Assembly: GCA_937922675.1 (NCBI GenBank)
Contig: CALAJN010000010.1
Coordinates: 248,001-312,000, forward strand
Direction: 5' to 3'
Source of the DNA: an uncultured Granulosicoccaceae bacterium
GTDB lineage: Bacteria; Pseudomonadota; Gammaproteobacteria; Granulosicoccales; Granulosicoccaceae
DNA: 64,000 nucleotides
Below are positions 44,460-53,201 of this stretch, piece after piece; positions within the stretch are counted from its first letter, which is position 1, and each line of letters starts with the position of its first letter. Under the pieces are notes generated by a model. It saw only the letters and a list, made by a program, of their open reading frames with translations. It ran no database searches and was not told the DNA's origin. A program made the translations under genes and the position numbers.

Positions 44460-46889
44460 ATGACGTTGCCGCGCAATAGCTCACGCTGTTCTACCAAAAG
44501 GCAACTGGCTGGCAAGGCTACCTTGACCGCGTTGCTACTGCTTGCATTAACAGCTTGTGGATCCGACCTCTCCGTAATCGCGGGCGACAATGACGCCGAG
44601 GACAACTTACCTGAGAACACGACGCCGGGTGACACAGACACCACAGACACAGACACCACAGAGAACGACACCACTGACAACGGCACCATAGACAACAACG
44701 CCGTTATTGACCCACCTGTCCCAACCGGTACCGGCTTGCGCCACAACACACTGGTATCCGAGTTTGCCTCATTCAATATGCCAGGCGTTCTCGACGGCCG
44801 CGTGGAAGCGATTGCCATCGATGGGGATACCGTCTATGTCGGAGGCTCCTTTACACAAGTACAAAACCCCTTCAGCAACGAAATCATCAATCAGCCCTAT
44901 TTGTTTGCGTACAGCAAGTTGTCAGGGCAAGTACTTCGTGAGTTTGATCCTGTACTCAACAACGCTGTCTACGCATTGGAAACCACCGGCGAGGGGTCAG
45001 GCATATTTGTTGGAGGGGTCTTCAACGAACTCAATGGAGAAATCAGTCTACGAGGCCTGGTCAAGATCCACGATAACGGGGATCGCATGCTCGGTTTTGA
45101 CGCGCGTCCAGATGCTCTGGTGACCAGTCTGGTACGTCACGGCACCACACTCTATGCTGGCGGAAATTTCGACAGTATCAGCGGTATCGCTGTAGAAAAT
45201 CTCGCCGCCATCAATGTCTCCACAGGCGCTGTTCTACCTGACATTGCTCTGGACTTTGACGGTGTACTTTCCACCGCGAGCACCCGGGGCGTGCAAGGTA
45301 TCGATGACATGGATATCAGCTCTGATGGAAAACTGCTTGTTGTTGCTGGAAATTTCTCGATAGTCGACGGACTTAGTCGGCCTCGCCTGGCGGCTATTGA
45401 ACTCAACGGCCAAGCTCAGGTGTCGAACTGGAACACGAATGTGTTTGACATTCAGTGCCCCAACGAATCCCATCCTCAGTACATTCTGGGATTGGATATT
45501 TCACCCGATGATGGCTACCTGGTTGTCGGTACAACCGGCTTTAGAATCCTGGGAAATCCCGCGTGTGACACCGTGACGCGATACGAGCTCACAAACCTCG
45601 ACAACAACGACGTGCAACCCACGTGGGTCAACTTTACGGGTGGGGACACCATCTATGAAGTTGTGTCAACAGGTCACGCTGTCTATGCCGGTGGGCATTT
45701 CCAGTTTCTCGATAATGACTTCGGTAATGGTAGCGTCGCCGGGCCAGGCTCTACGGCACGTGCCGGACTTGCAGCACTGGATCCGCTCAATGGCCTTACC
45801 GTGCAAAGCTGGAAATCTGATCGCAATCCGCGAGGCCTCGGAACCTTTGCCTTGATCCCGGCTGATGACGGCTTGTATATCGGTGACGATACAGACTTTC
45901 TCAACGGCTCCGAACATCGCAAGCTCAAATTTCTGCCTGTCAGCAATCAGTCGATAGCGCGCCCCACCGCCCCCGCTCTTCCCGCAACCATACTCACCTC
46001 GAGAGATGACGCTCTTGATGGCAGCCTGTTTCGGGCAGACGGTATTGATCCACCGCAGGAGCGTCACGGCACCGGCTGGCAAGACGCACGTGGTGGCATG
46101 GTCATCGGCAACGAGCTGTTTCATGCAGACAATAATGGTCGTCTCTGGAAGAGCCTCTACATCAACAATGCCTTGCAAGCACGCGAGCCTGTAGACCTCT
46201 TCGGTCAGAGCGAAGAGGACTGGGCGCTATCGCGACTCACGGGTATGTTCTTTGACTATGCCGGCGGACAGGTCTACTACACGCTTCAGGGAGACTCACG
46301 GCTACTTAGAAGAGCCTTTTCACCTGACGGCACGTTCTTTGGAAATGACGAGTTCGTTGCTCAACACCAGGCAGACATCGCCTGGGCTGATATCAGTGGC
46401 ATGGATGTCATCAACGATCATTTGTACTTTGCGCGTAATGACGGAACGCTCTACCGTGCGCAAATGCGGGGTGCCAATGTCCTTTCGAATACCACTGTAG
46501 CTCTAAGTGGACCCGGTATCGATGGTCGTAACTGGGCCAACAACCTTCTCGCTTTTCTTGGCGATGGCCAAGCTTTCCAGCCCCCTGTCAAGGCACAGTT
46601 CGAGTTTGAATCTTCTGGGTCCCAGACTATCGGGCGCACTCGCGAGTTTGAATTCCCTGTTGCGGCCAATGAGCCAACGTTGCTGCGTTTACAGTGGCGC
46701 GAAACAAACGCTGCGCTCGATCTTTTTGTACGGGATGCCAATGGTGCAAACCTTGCGCTGGATAATTCAGCGAATGGCTCACCCAAGCAGATCAACTTAC
46801 CTGCAGGTTCAGGCGGGACCTACACAGCCGTGGTCGTCGTTCAACAAGACGCCACGAGCTACACATTGCAAGTCAACCCTGTTGAATAA
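44460..46889 (+). CDS. Large lipoprotein with beta-propeller-like repeats and PPC-like C-terminus
   Basis: 809 residues from the ATG at 44460. Lipobox LTAC (Cys33), then an acidic, Thr/Asp-rich linker about 50 residues long made of DTDTT/DNTTDN-like units. The main part repeats pairs such as DGDTVYVGGSFTQV, GIFVGGVFNELNG, TTLYAGGNFDSISG and HAVYAGGHFQFL, a pattern of delta-60/DUF5122-like propeller blades seen in many marine bacterial surface proteins. Residues from about 710 form a pre-peptidase-like beta sandwich (LRLQWRETNAALDLFVRDANG). A cell-surface binding role is likely; no enzyme motif is seen. The base composition of the linker is repetitive. Confidence 0.7.
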   Translation: MTLPRNSSRCSTKRQLAGKATLTALLLLALTACGSDLSVIAGDNDAEDNLPENTTPGDTDTTDTDTTENDTTDNGTIDNNAVIDPPVPTGTGLRHNTLVSEFASFNMPGVLDGRVEAIAIDGDTVYVGGSFTQVQNPFSNEIINQPYLFAYSKLSGQVLREFDPVLNNAVYALETTGEGSGIFVGGVFNELNGEISLRGLVKIHDNGDRMLGFDARPDALVTSLVRHGTTLYAGGNFDSISGIAVENLAAINVSTGAVLPDIALDFDGVLSTASTRGVQGIDDMDISSDGKLLVVAGNFSIVDGLSRPRLAAIELNGQAQVSNWNTNVFDIQCPNESHPQYILGLDISPDDGYLVVGTTGFRILGNPACDTVTRYELTNLDNNDVQPTWVNFTGGDTIYEVVSTGHAVYAGGHFQFLDNDFGNGSVAGPGSTARAGLAALDPLNGLTVQSWKSDRNPRGLGTFALIPADDGLYIGDDTDFLNGSEHRKLKFLPVSNQSIARPTAPALPATILTSRDDALDGSLFRADGIDPPQERHGTGWQDARGGMVIGNELFHADNNGRLWKSLYINNALQAREPVDLFGQSEEDWALSRLTGMFFDYAGGQVYYTLQGDSRLLRRAFSPDGTFFGNDEFVAQHQADIAWADISGMDVINDHLYFARNDGTLYRAQMRGANVLSNTTVALSGPGIDGRNWANNLLAFLGDGQAFQPPVKAQFEFESSGSQTIGRTREFEFPVAANEPTLLRLQWRETNAALDLFVRDANGANLALDNSANGSPKQINLPAGSGGTYTAVVVVQQDATSYTLQVNPVE

Positions 46890-46907
46890 CTGCGCGGCTG
46901 TGCAAGA

Positions 46908-47285
46908 TTAGTCTGTTATCGCCTCGCTGAGCGTGAAGCCCGTGGTACCGAGCGCGCTTTGCGTCTCGATCAGCGCCACCTCATCGCCTACCAGCAGAGC
47001 GTCATGGTCAGCCCGGGGCACCATTACTCGACTACCGCTGCCCAGCTGAACCTCAATATGAATCGACTGGCTGGACGGAATATGGGTGACCCTGCCAGTG
47101 TGTGCGACTGGATCGCCTACGGTTATCGTCCTCAGGATGCCGAGTGTCGCCAGGGCGAGTGTCAACATCACCAGACCTGCGCCCCATGCAATGACCTGAC
47201 CGTACATCTGGAGTGTCAAACGAGCAAGCTCGAGTCGCCCGGGGGCACGGCGCTTGGTGGTTTGCGTTGAGCGGGCAGTTGACAC
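46908..47285 (-). CDS. Small membrane protein with periplasmic OB-like tail
   Basis: About 125 residues if started at the GTG at 47283-47285, which has GGAG five bases upstream; a TTG at 47307-47309 is the alternative. One hydrophobic helix (VIAWGAGLVMLTLALATLGIL) is followed by an outside part with GDPVAHTGRVTHI, and GDEVALIET, which looks like a small beta barrel. I recognise no family. It is convergent with the large lipoprotein gene, 18 bp away. Confidence 0.45.
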   Translation of the reverse strand: MSTARSTQTTKRRAPGRLELARLTLQMYGQVIAWGAGLVMLTLALATLGILRTITVGDPVAHTGRVTHIPSSQSIHIEVQLGSGSRVMVPRADHDALLVGDEVALIETQSALGTTGFTLSEAITD

Positions 47286-47494
47286 AAGGACTCCAGCAGT
47301 GAGTTGCAATCACCTTCTTGCATCACAAATCATGCCGTCGGATCGGCGACAGTCACCGCGCTTGGAGTACATGTAGCGCGTGCTGAGCAGCCGCGCGGCA
47401 AATGGCATATGCATATTCGAAACTGATATTTGATCCTTGAACCATCGGCGCATATGGTGTCAAAACGCTAAGTCGACCCACCCGAGATACCATC

Positions 47495-48433
47495 ATGAAC
47501 CGCCTCTCAGTTACCCCCGTACTTGCCCCGGCCCTTGCTCTCGCGGGCATCCTTCCCGCCCAGGCAGCAACATTTGGCCCACTGGTCACCCCCCAGGAGC
47601 TGAAAGTCGCTCTGGACTCCACCGACGCGATTATTCTCGACGTGCGTGGTGATGCCTACGCAAACGGCCACATTGAAGGTGCCGTCTCCGCCCCTTACGG
47701 TCTTTTTCGTGGCCCGGCTGAAAACCCCGGCCAGCTGGTTGAGGTCGCAGTCCTCGAAGAACGCTACGAGTCACTGGGACTTGAATTGGAAAAACCCATA
47801 GTCATCGTACCGGAAGGCAAGACAGACACCGATTTTGGCGCTGCTGCACGTGTCTACTGGACCTTGAAATCTTCTGGCTTCGAGGACCTGTCGATTCTCA
47901 ATGGCGGCATCCTGGCATGGGAAGCAGCAGGCTACACCATTGAAGATCAACCGACCGTTTTGGACACGACCGAGCTGGACATCGAATTCTCCTACCAGTG
48001 GACTGCCGATTCCAACGATGTGTTGGCTGTCACCCGCGGCGAAGTCGATGCGCTGTTGCTGGACTCACGCACGCCGGAGTTCTACGAGGGCAAGAAGAGT
48101 CACCCTGCGGCTGCAAAACCGGGTACCTTGCCCGGTGCCGATAACCTGAGCTACACAGGCTTTTTCGATCAGGGGTCTCCGGTTCTGCAAAATGAAATTG
48201 AATCAAGCTCCTTGCTCGATCAGCTCGGCGTCAACGATGGAGAAGATATTGTTGCCTTCTGCAACACCGGCCACTGGGCGGCAACCAACTGGTTCGCGCT
48301 ATCCGAGGTAGCCGGTGTGGAGAACGTCAAGCTCTATCCCGGGTCACTGGTCGAATACACCAATGCGGGCCACGATGTTGTAAACGCGCCCGGACTGATT
48401 GGCAATTTCGTCAACAAGGTCACAGGTGGCTAA
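47495..48433 (+). CDS. Periplasmic two-domain rhodanese (thiosulfate sulfurtransferase)
   Basis: 312 residues. Sec signal ends near PAQAA (residue 25). Two rhodanese domains: the first (about 40-160) with DVRGDAYANGHIEGAVSAPY but no catalytic Cys, the second (about 165-300) with LLDSRTPEFYEGKKSHPAA and active-site Cys256 in FCNTGHWAA. It moves sulfane sulfur from thiosulfate to an acceptor. The YeeE gene lies 106 bp downstream on the same strand, so the pair probably handles thiosulfate together, one in the periplasm and one in the membrane. Confidence 0.88.
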   Translation: MNRLSVTPVLAPALALAGILPAQAATFGPLVTPQELKVALDSTDAIILDVRGDAYANGHIEGAVSAPYGLFRGPAENPGQLVEVAVLEERYESLGLELEKPIVIVPEGKTDTDFGAAARVYWTLKSSGFEDLSILNGGILAWEAAGYTIEDQPTVLDTTELDIEFSYQWTADSNDVLAVTRGEVDALLLDSRTPEFYEGKKSHPAAAKPGTLPGADNLSYTGFFDQGSPVLQNEIESSSLLDQLGVNDGEDIVAFCNTGHWAATNWFALSEVAGVENVKLYPGSLVEYTNAGHDVVNAPGLIGNFVNKVTGG

Positions 48434-48539
48434 CTAAGGCAGTTGCAGCTCTTGGCTCAATCTGTCGGTTGGCCAAGAGCTCCTGATTGCATCGCGTTAT
48501 CATCTGCCTGAAGGTCATGACGCGAGAGAACGGTAGTTG

Positions 48540-49667
48540 ATGACGGCAGGAGCACTGACTACTCAAATGGGTCTTGCATGGCCTCGCCGGACAGCGCTTG
48601 TGCTGGCAGCAACGGCTGCGGTGCTCGCAGTCATGATCCTGGTGGGTGTGCGCTACGGACTGCTATTGGCGGTCGGACTTGGGTTCGGCCTCGTGCTCGA
48701 GGGTCTTCGCTTTGGCTTTGCCGGACCATGGAGAGCCATGATCCTCAGACGCGAGCCTTCGGGCATGTTCGCCCACCTGTTAGCTATCGGTCTGGTAGCC
48801 ATAGTGGCCTTGCCACTGATTGCTGCACGTAACGGCGAGCTGACCGGAGCACTGGCCCCGGTAGGTTGGGCAATGGTAGGTGGTGCTTTCGTATTCGGGA
48901 TCGCGATGCAGGTGGTCCTGGGCTGCGGCTCGGGAACCCTGATCAATGCAGGCTCCGGCAACCCGATATCACTGCTGGCACTCCCTTTTTTTGCGATTGG
49001 CAGCTTTGGTGGTGCGTATCACCTGTTCTGGTGGACTGATCTTGGCTCGCTCCCAGCCATCGGCGTGTCGAGTTGGAGTGGCGTAGCCATCACCCTCATA
49101 GCTCTCGTACTGATCGCAATCATCCTTTTTCGTATGGGGGCGCCCGGACAACGCCGATTTCTCGGTCGCCACATCCTTGCTGCCTGCCTTGTTGCGGCGC
49201 TGGCTCTGGCAAACCTTGCTGTCGCAGGGCAACCCTGGGGCGTCGTGTATGGCTTGGGCCTATGGGCTGCCAAAGGCGCTACGACACTGGGCATGGACCT
49301 CTCAGGCTCTGCATTCTGGTCAGCTGGCGAGAGTACTGCACGAGTCAACGAAAGCGTCTTGCTGGACGTGACCTCTCTGACGAACATCGGCATCATGCTT
49401 GGCGCCTTTCTGGTGGCCTCCTGGCGCCGTGGCGGATTATCCGATCGCATCCCCAGATTGCCATTCAAAGCCTGGATAGCGACGATAGTGGCTGGCCTGC
49501 TGCTGGGCTATTCATCGCGACTGGCCTTTGGGTGCAATGTTGGTGCGTTCTTTTCAGGCATCTCCACTGGCAGCCTGCACGGTTGGGTGTGGTTTGCGGC
49601 AGCCTTTGCAGGTTCGATAGTCGGCGTTCGAATCCGTCCACATCTAGGCCTGGAGCCGCGTCGATGA
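48540..49667 (+). CDS. YeeE/YedE (TsuA-like) thiosulfate/sulfur transporter
   Basis: 375 residues, about ten helices. It has the two Cys-containing signatures of the sulfur-transport (DUF395) family: LGCGSGTLINAGSGN and FGCNVGAFFSGISTGSLHGW. In the characterised TsuA proteins such cysteines relay thiosulfate through the membrane. An ATG at 48540 follows a TTG in the same frame. The stop overlaps a 54-codon gene (ATGA). The rhodanese gene upstream supports a sulfur role. No TusA gene is present nearby. Confidence 0.88.
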   Translation: MTAGALTTQMGLAWPRRTALVLAATAAVLAVMILVGVRYGLLLAVGLGFGLVLEGLRFGFAGPWRAMILRREPSGMFAHLLAIGLVAIVALPLIAARNGELTGALAPVGWAMVGGAFVFGIAMQVVLGCGSGTLINAGSGNPISLLALPFFAIGSFGGAYHLFWWTDLGSLPAIGVSSWSGVAITLIALVLIAIILFRMGAPGQRRFLGRHILAACLVAALALANLAVAGQPWGVVYGLGLWAAKGATTLGMDLSGSAFWSAGESTARVNESVLLDVTSLTNIGIMLGAFLVASWRRGGLSDRIPRLPFKAWIATIVAGLLLGYSSRLAFGCNVGAFFSGISTGSLHGWVWFAAAFAGSIVGVRIRPHLGLEPRR

Positions 49668-49828
49668 CTCGCCAGGTACCCGCCACAATTGCGGTGATCC
49701 TAGTGGTGAGCCTCGCTATTGCTGACTACATGGTCAACCCTGCCAATCCCTTCCAACAACCTGCCATTGTGGCCCTGGGCTCTGGAGCCAGTAGCGCCGG
49801 TGGGTTTTGCGGTTCCTTGCCTGAGTAG
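49664..49828 (+). CDS. 54-residue membrane-anchored protein coupled to YeeE
   Basis: The ATG at 49664 overlaps the YeeE stop by 4 bp, so translation is coupled. The product has one N-terminal hydrophobic helix (ATIAVILVVSLAIADYMV), a short linker NPANPFQQPA, and a Gly/Ser-rich end with a lone Cys (GSGASSAGGFCGSLPE). This could be a signal anchor holding a reactive Cys outside the membrane near the sulfur transporter. I know of no named family. Coding support rests on coupling and composition only. Confidence 0.5.
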   Translation: MTRQVPATIAVILVVSLAIADYMVNPANPFQQPAIVALGSGASSAGGFCGSLPE

Positions 49829-49917
49829 CCCATTCGGTGGTACCGCCACACTATCAGCGGGACACCGCTTCGCTGGATTACTATCCGCGTTAGCAATCTC
49901 ATCCACGGAGTACCGGC

Positions 49918-50379
49918 ATGGCCCAGCAACAAACGCCGGCAGGCGCGACAAAAACCCACTCGTCCATCACTCTCTACCACTCGCCAGGCGCGTGTTCGAT
50001 GGCGGCTGGTATATCGCTCTTTGAGGCAGGGTTGGACTTTGAGGTAAAGATCGTCAACTTGAAAAACAACGAGCAAACCCTCCCTGACTTTGCCGCACTC
50101 AATCCAAAGAAAAAGGTCCCGTTTCTGGTTGTCGATAGCGCGGGACTCAGCGAGAACGTAGCCATCCAATCCTGGATAGCTGAGTCCTGGCCAGACACGC
50201 AACTCTTACCATCAGATCCTTGGAACAAGCACCGCGCCTTGTCTTACATGGGTTGGTTTGGCTCAGGTATACATCCCCACATCACACGTCACTTCAAGCC
50301 CACAACGAACGGATGCACGCACGCGAGAGCGTCAAAAAGACGATCGCTCTACGCTGAGATCAAAGCGCTCCACAGATAG
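49918..50379 (+). pseudogene. Glutathione S-transferase, truncated and frameshifted
   Basis: ATG with a GGAG box. Residues 17-120 are a normal GST start: TLYHSPGACSMAAGISLFEA, LNPKKKVPFLVVD, SENVAIQSWIAE, and FGSGIHPHITRHFKP at the beginning of the C-domain. Beyond that the frame reads THARASKRRS, while the +1 frame over the same bases gives MHARESVKKTIAL, the expected continuation; it then returns to LYAEIKAL and stops. About 80 C-terminal residues are missing, where the convergent creatininase gene begins. Two small indels and a 3' loss indicate a dead gene, unless the truncated form folds. Confidence 0.65.
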
Positions 50380-50383
50380 CGAG

Positions 50384-51166
50384 CTAAAGTGTCGCGGGGG
50401 CTGTAGGTACAGGCATGTCAACCACTTTATGCAACAATTCAATAAAGCCGCCAATCTGATGCTCGGTTGTCTGAACGCCCTTGCTCGCGGTTGCCAGTGA
50501 GGCATCACCCACGGTGCCTTCGGTATTGAGATCTGCAGCAATCCATCCACGGCTTATCGATCCAATAGGAGGAACCAGATCGGCCTCTGCACTTGATCTG
50601 AAGTTGGCAGCCTGGCTCATGTCGACGGTGTCGGGCCGAAAGTTGAGCATCATCGAGGTCTCTACATCACCACCGTGAATCCCGAATTGGCGCTCATTCT
50701 CTGTGTACAAACCCTCAGGGTAACCGAAGCTGCCCCACTGGCATTTCACGGCCAGCATTCCTGCCTGCACTCGTAGCTCACGACTCAGTATCGAGTTGAG
50801 ATCCAGATTGCCACCATGGCTGTTGACAATCACAATTTTCTTGAAGCCCGCTCGGGCTACTGACAATCCGATCTCGGTCCAGGCCGACAAGGCAGTTGCC
50901 GCGCACAAGGTCAGTGTGCCAGGCGCCCACAGATGTTCGTTGGATTTACCCACTGACTGTATCGGCAGTATCCAGGGATCCAGCGACTCCGGACAGACTG
51001 ACTTGAACGCATCGAGCATGCCTCGCATGATCATCGTATCGGTACCGCAGGGCAGGTGCGGACCGTGCTGCTCGACGGCAGCGGTCGGAAGAATGGCAAT
51101 CGCCGTGTTCGGGTCGATACCCTTGAAGTCCGGCGCGCGCCGATCAGCCCAGTCCAGACGTCTCAT
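50384..51166 (-). CDS. Creatininase family amidohydrolase
   Basis: 260 residues from the ATG at 51164-51166. Metal-dependent amidohydrolase fold: PTAAVEQHGPHLPCGTDTM (Glu, His, Asp ligands), VNSHGGNLDL and GIHGGDVETSMML. The family includes creatininase, formamidopyrimidine deformylases and others that open cyclic or formyl amides. It is the last gene of the minus-strand operon 57307-50384, with the NMT1-type importer and CodA-like deaminase, suggesting it opens the ring made by the deaminase or hydrolyses a related amide. Confidence 0.87.
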   Translation of the reverse strand: MRRLDWADRRAPDFKGIDPNTAIAILPTAAVEQHGPHLPCGTDTMIMRGMLDAFKSVCPESLDPWILPIQSVGKSNEHLWAPGTLTLCAATALSAWTEIGLSVARAGFKKIVIVNSHGGNLDLNSILSRELRVQAGMLAVKCQWGSFGYPEGLYTENERQFGIHGGDVETSMMLNFRPDTVDMSQAANFRSSAEADLVPPIGSISRGWIAADLNTEGTVGDASLATASKGVQTTEHQIGGFIELLHKVVDMPVPTAPATL

Positions 51167-51202
51167 ACAGTTTGCTCTGATGTACGGTGCAAGGCTCAAC
51201 TG

Positions 51203-51781
51203 CTACAGCTTGAGCATCTCAGCTTTAACTCGAGCCAAGTGCGCCTTGAGTTGATCCGGGCCATTGTTATTCATATCGTACAAGGCTACATAACGCGTGG
51301 GTGGCATGCCGCAGGCATAGCGCGTTGCTCGCGTGAAATTCTTGCGCGGAGGATCCCCAGTCATCATCGCTCGCCAGCGTGTCCCGCCGTATGTCGTACA
51401 GGCGGCCAGCCTTTTGATGTTGGTCATTCCTGGGGCAACACCGCCACCTTGCAGCTTGAAGCTGACATCCGGCAAGAATACGCGATCCATAAAACCCTTC
51501 AGTATCGCTGGCGGACCGAAGTTCCAGACCGGAAAAACCATCACCATAGCCTCAGCAGCACGCAGGCGATCAACATAGTCACGCACAGGCTCAATGTTCT
51601 CGGGTATGTCGTGATAGCCCTGTCTCTCAGCGTCGGTCAATACAGGCTGAAAACCTTCCGCATTGAGATCACAGTCATCGACTTCCCAGCCTCTATCCAG
51701 AAGCGTTGTGGTGACCACCTCATGCACCGCAGCATTGAAGCTGTCAGCACACGGATGGGCGTAGAGCACCAAGGTACGCAT
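51203..51781 (-). CDS. NAD(P)H dehydrogenase (quinone)-like flavodoxin-fold protein
   Basis: 192 residues. Flavodoxin-like fold of the KefF/NQO1 family: MRTLVLYAHPCADSFNAAVH, VMVFPVWNFGPPAILKGFMDRVF, and ACTTYGGTRWRAMM. It binds FMN or FAD and reduces quinones or other acceptors with NAD(P)H. It lies 1 bp after the FAD oxidase gene and 36 bp before creatininase, so it is part of the same operon; it may recycle flavin or detoxify a quinone-like product. Confidence 0.85.
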   Translation of the reverse strand: MRTLVLYAHPCADSFNAAVHEVVTTTLLDRGWEVDDCDLNAEGFQPVLTDAERQGYHDIPENIEPVRDYVDRLRAAEAMVMVFPVWNFGPPAILKGFMDRVFLPDVSFKLQGGGVAPGMTNIKRLAACTTYGGTRWRAMMTGDPPRKNFTRATRYACGMPPTRYVALYDMNNNGPDQLKAHLARVKAEMLKL

Positions 51782-51782
51782 A

Positions 51783-53201
51783 TCAGGCGTTCTCTGGAAC
51801 GGGGGTCATCTCGGGATAGCTATACATGGAGGAGTAATCCCAGTCCGGATCATCCCAGGCGATCATCTTGCCGGGGTTCAGCAAACCCTTCGGATCCGCT
51901 TCCTTCTTGAACAATAGTTGCCGTGGATCGCTATGCTGTCGCCCACCCTCTTCAAGCGTGTAGCGATGCGGATTGAACACCAAGGCGCCAGCATCCTCGT
52001 GCGCCTTGACGATTTCATCGAGCCGCTCCTCTGTCGTGAACTTGACAAGCGTCAAACCAGCGAAGCCGACCTTGCCTCCCTCCATTCGAATAGCCTCCAA
52101 GTGCTGAATGAGCTCATCGGGAAAGGCCGCGCGCATCTGGTTCACCAGACGGAAGTGATCCGGATAGCCATAACGCACCTGCAAGTAGGTGATGCTCGGA
52201 TCCACTCGAATTGCACGAAGCGTGGTGTGATTCCAGCCATACTCGAAGACATGGCCAGGCAAGGGATCCCAATTGTGGTCATCTGAACGATAGATCAGCT
52301 TCAGATCCGGGTTTCTGTTCAGCCACGTCAACAGGCCATCGACACTGTGTGGCGCCACCATCAAACCAACCAGATGGTCGTCATCTTCAACATGCGCCTG
52401 AACACGTGGAAAGTACGCCTTGGCTGTAGGCGCTTCGTAAACTGACGCGATCTTCAGCAGTATGCCGTTCTCCTCAGCCAGCTCTGCTGCACAGGCCATG
52501 GCACGATCAAAATCCTTGCTACTGACAAAACAATCCACCCAGTCATAGGCAGGTGCGAGGGGTAGTTCGAGCTCAGTGATGATGCCGTTGGTACCGTAGG
52601 CATGGCTGACACGCGCAAGGTCCTCACCCGAAAACTCCAACACTCTGGGCTCTGCCTCCATGGTGACTACGCGCAAGCGAATGATGTTGCCGAGTTCGCG
52701 CAAGGAACCCCAAGTCACCGACCCGACGCCACCGGAACCTCCAGCGATAAAGCCTCCTACCGTTGCCGTTGCCCAGGTTGACGAAAACATACGCAACTCG
52801 TGTCCGCAGGCGTCAATGCAGTACGCATCAACGTGCTTCAACAGGCAGCCTGGCTGGACCACTACTCGCCCTGGCTCGCAGAACGTGACCTTGTTCATTC
52901 TGCGCAACGCCATAACGCAACCACCGCGCATGGGCATGGCTTGACCGTAGTTACCGGTGCCCGCACCGCGTGTTGTTACTGGAACATCGTGCTCATAACA
53001 GACCCTGAGCACTTCAATCACTTCGGCCTCGGAATGTGGTTTGACCACAAAGTCCGCAACAAGATGATCCATACGCGCCTTCAGTACCGGCGAATACCAA
53101 AAGAAATCTCTGGAGGCCTTCACAATCGAGGCCTCTTTGTGCTCCATCTCCAGATGAGACAAGGCTTCTTTGGCAGCGGCAACGTTAGCAGGCAGTGTCA
53201 T
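51783..53201 (-). CDS. FAD-linked oxidase (GlcD/D-lactate dehydrogenase-like)
   Basis: 472 residues. FAD-binding type 4 (VAO/PCMH) flavoenzyme: VTTRGAGTGNYGQAM, TVGGFIAGGSGGVGS and the C-terminal LLNPGKMIAWD. It oxidises a hydroxy acid or a similar substrate. It overlaps the amidohydrolase stop by 4 bp. In this operon it may oxidise the compound released after ring opening. It lacks a signal peptide and the iron-sulfur partner GlcF. Confidence 0.85.
   Translation of the reverse strand: MTLPANVAAAKEALSHLEMEHKEASIVKASRDFFWYSPVLKARMDHLVADFVVKPHSEAEVIEVLRVCYEHDVPVTTRGAGTGNYGQAMPMRGGCVMALRRMNKVTFCEPGRVVVQPGCLLKHVDAYCIDACGHELRMFSSTWATATVGGFIAGGSGGVGSVTWGSLRELGNIIRLRVVTMEAEPRVLEFSGEDLARVSHAYGTNGIITELELPLAPAYDWVDCFVSSKDFDRAMACAAELAEENGILLKIASVYEAPTAKAYFPRVQAHVEDDDHLVGLMVAPHSVDGLLTWLNRNPDLKLIYRSDDHNWDPLPGHVFEYGWNHTTLRAIRVDPSITYLQVRYGYPDHFRLVNQMRAAFPDELIQHLEAIRMEGGKVGFAGLTLVKFTTEERLDEIVKAHEDAGALVFNPHRYTLEEGGRQHSDPRQLLFKKEADPKGLLNPGKMIAWDDPDWDYSSMYSYPEMTPVPENA

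Noticed and set aside
49626-49635. GTTCGAATCC, like a tRNA T-loop
   Set aside because: It lies inside the last codons of the YeeE gene and no acceptor stem, anticodon arm or CCA surrounds it.
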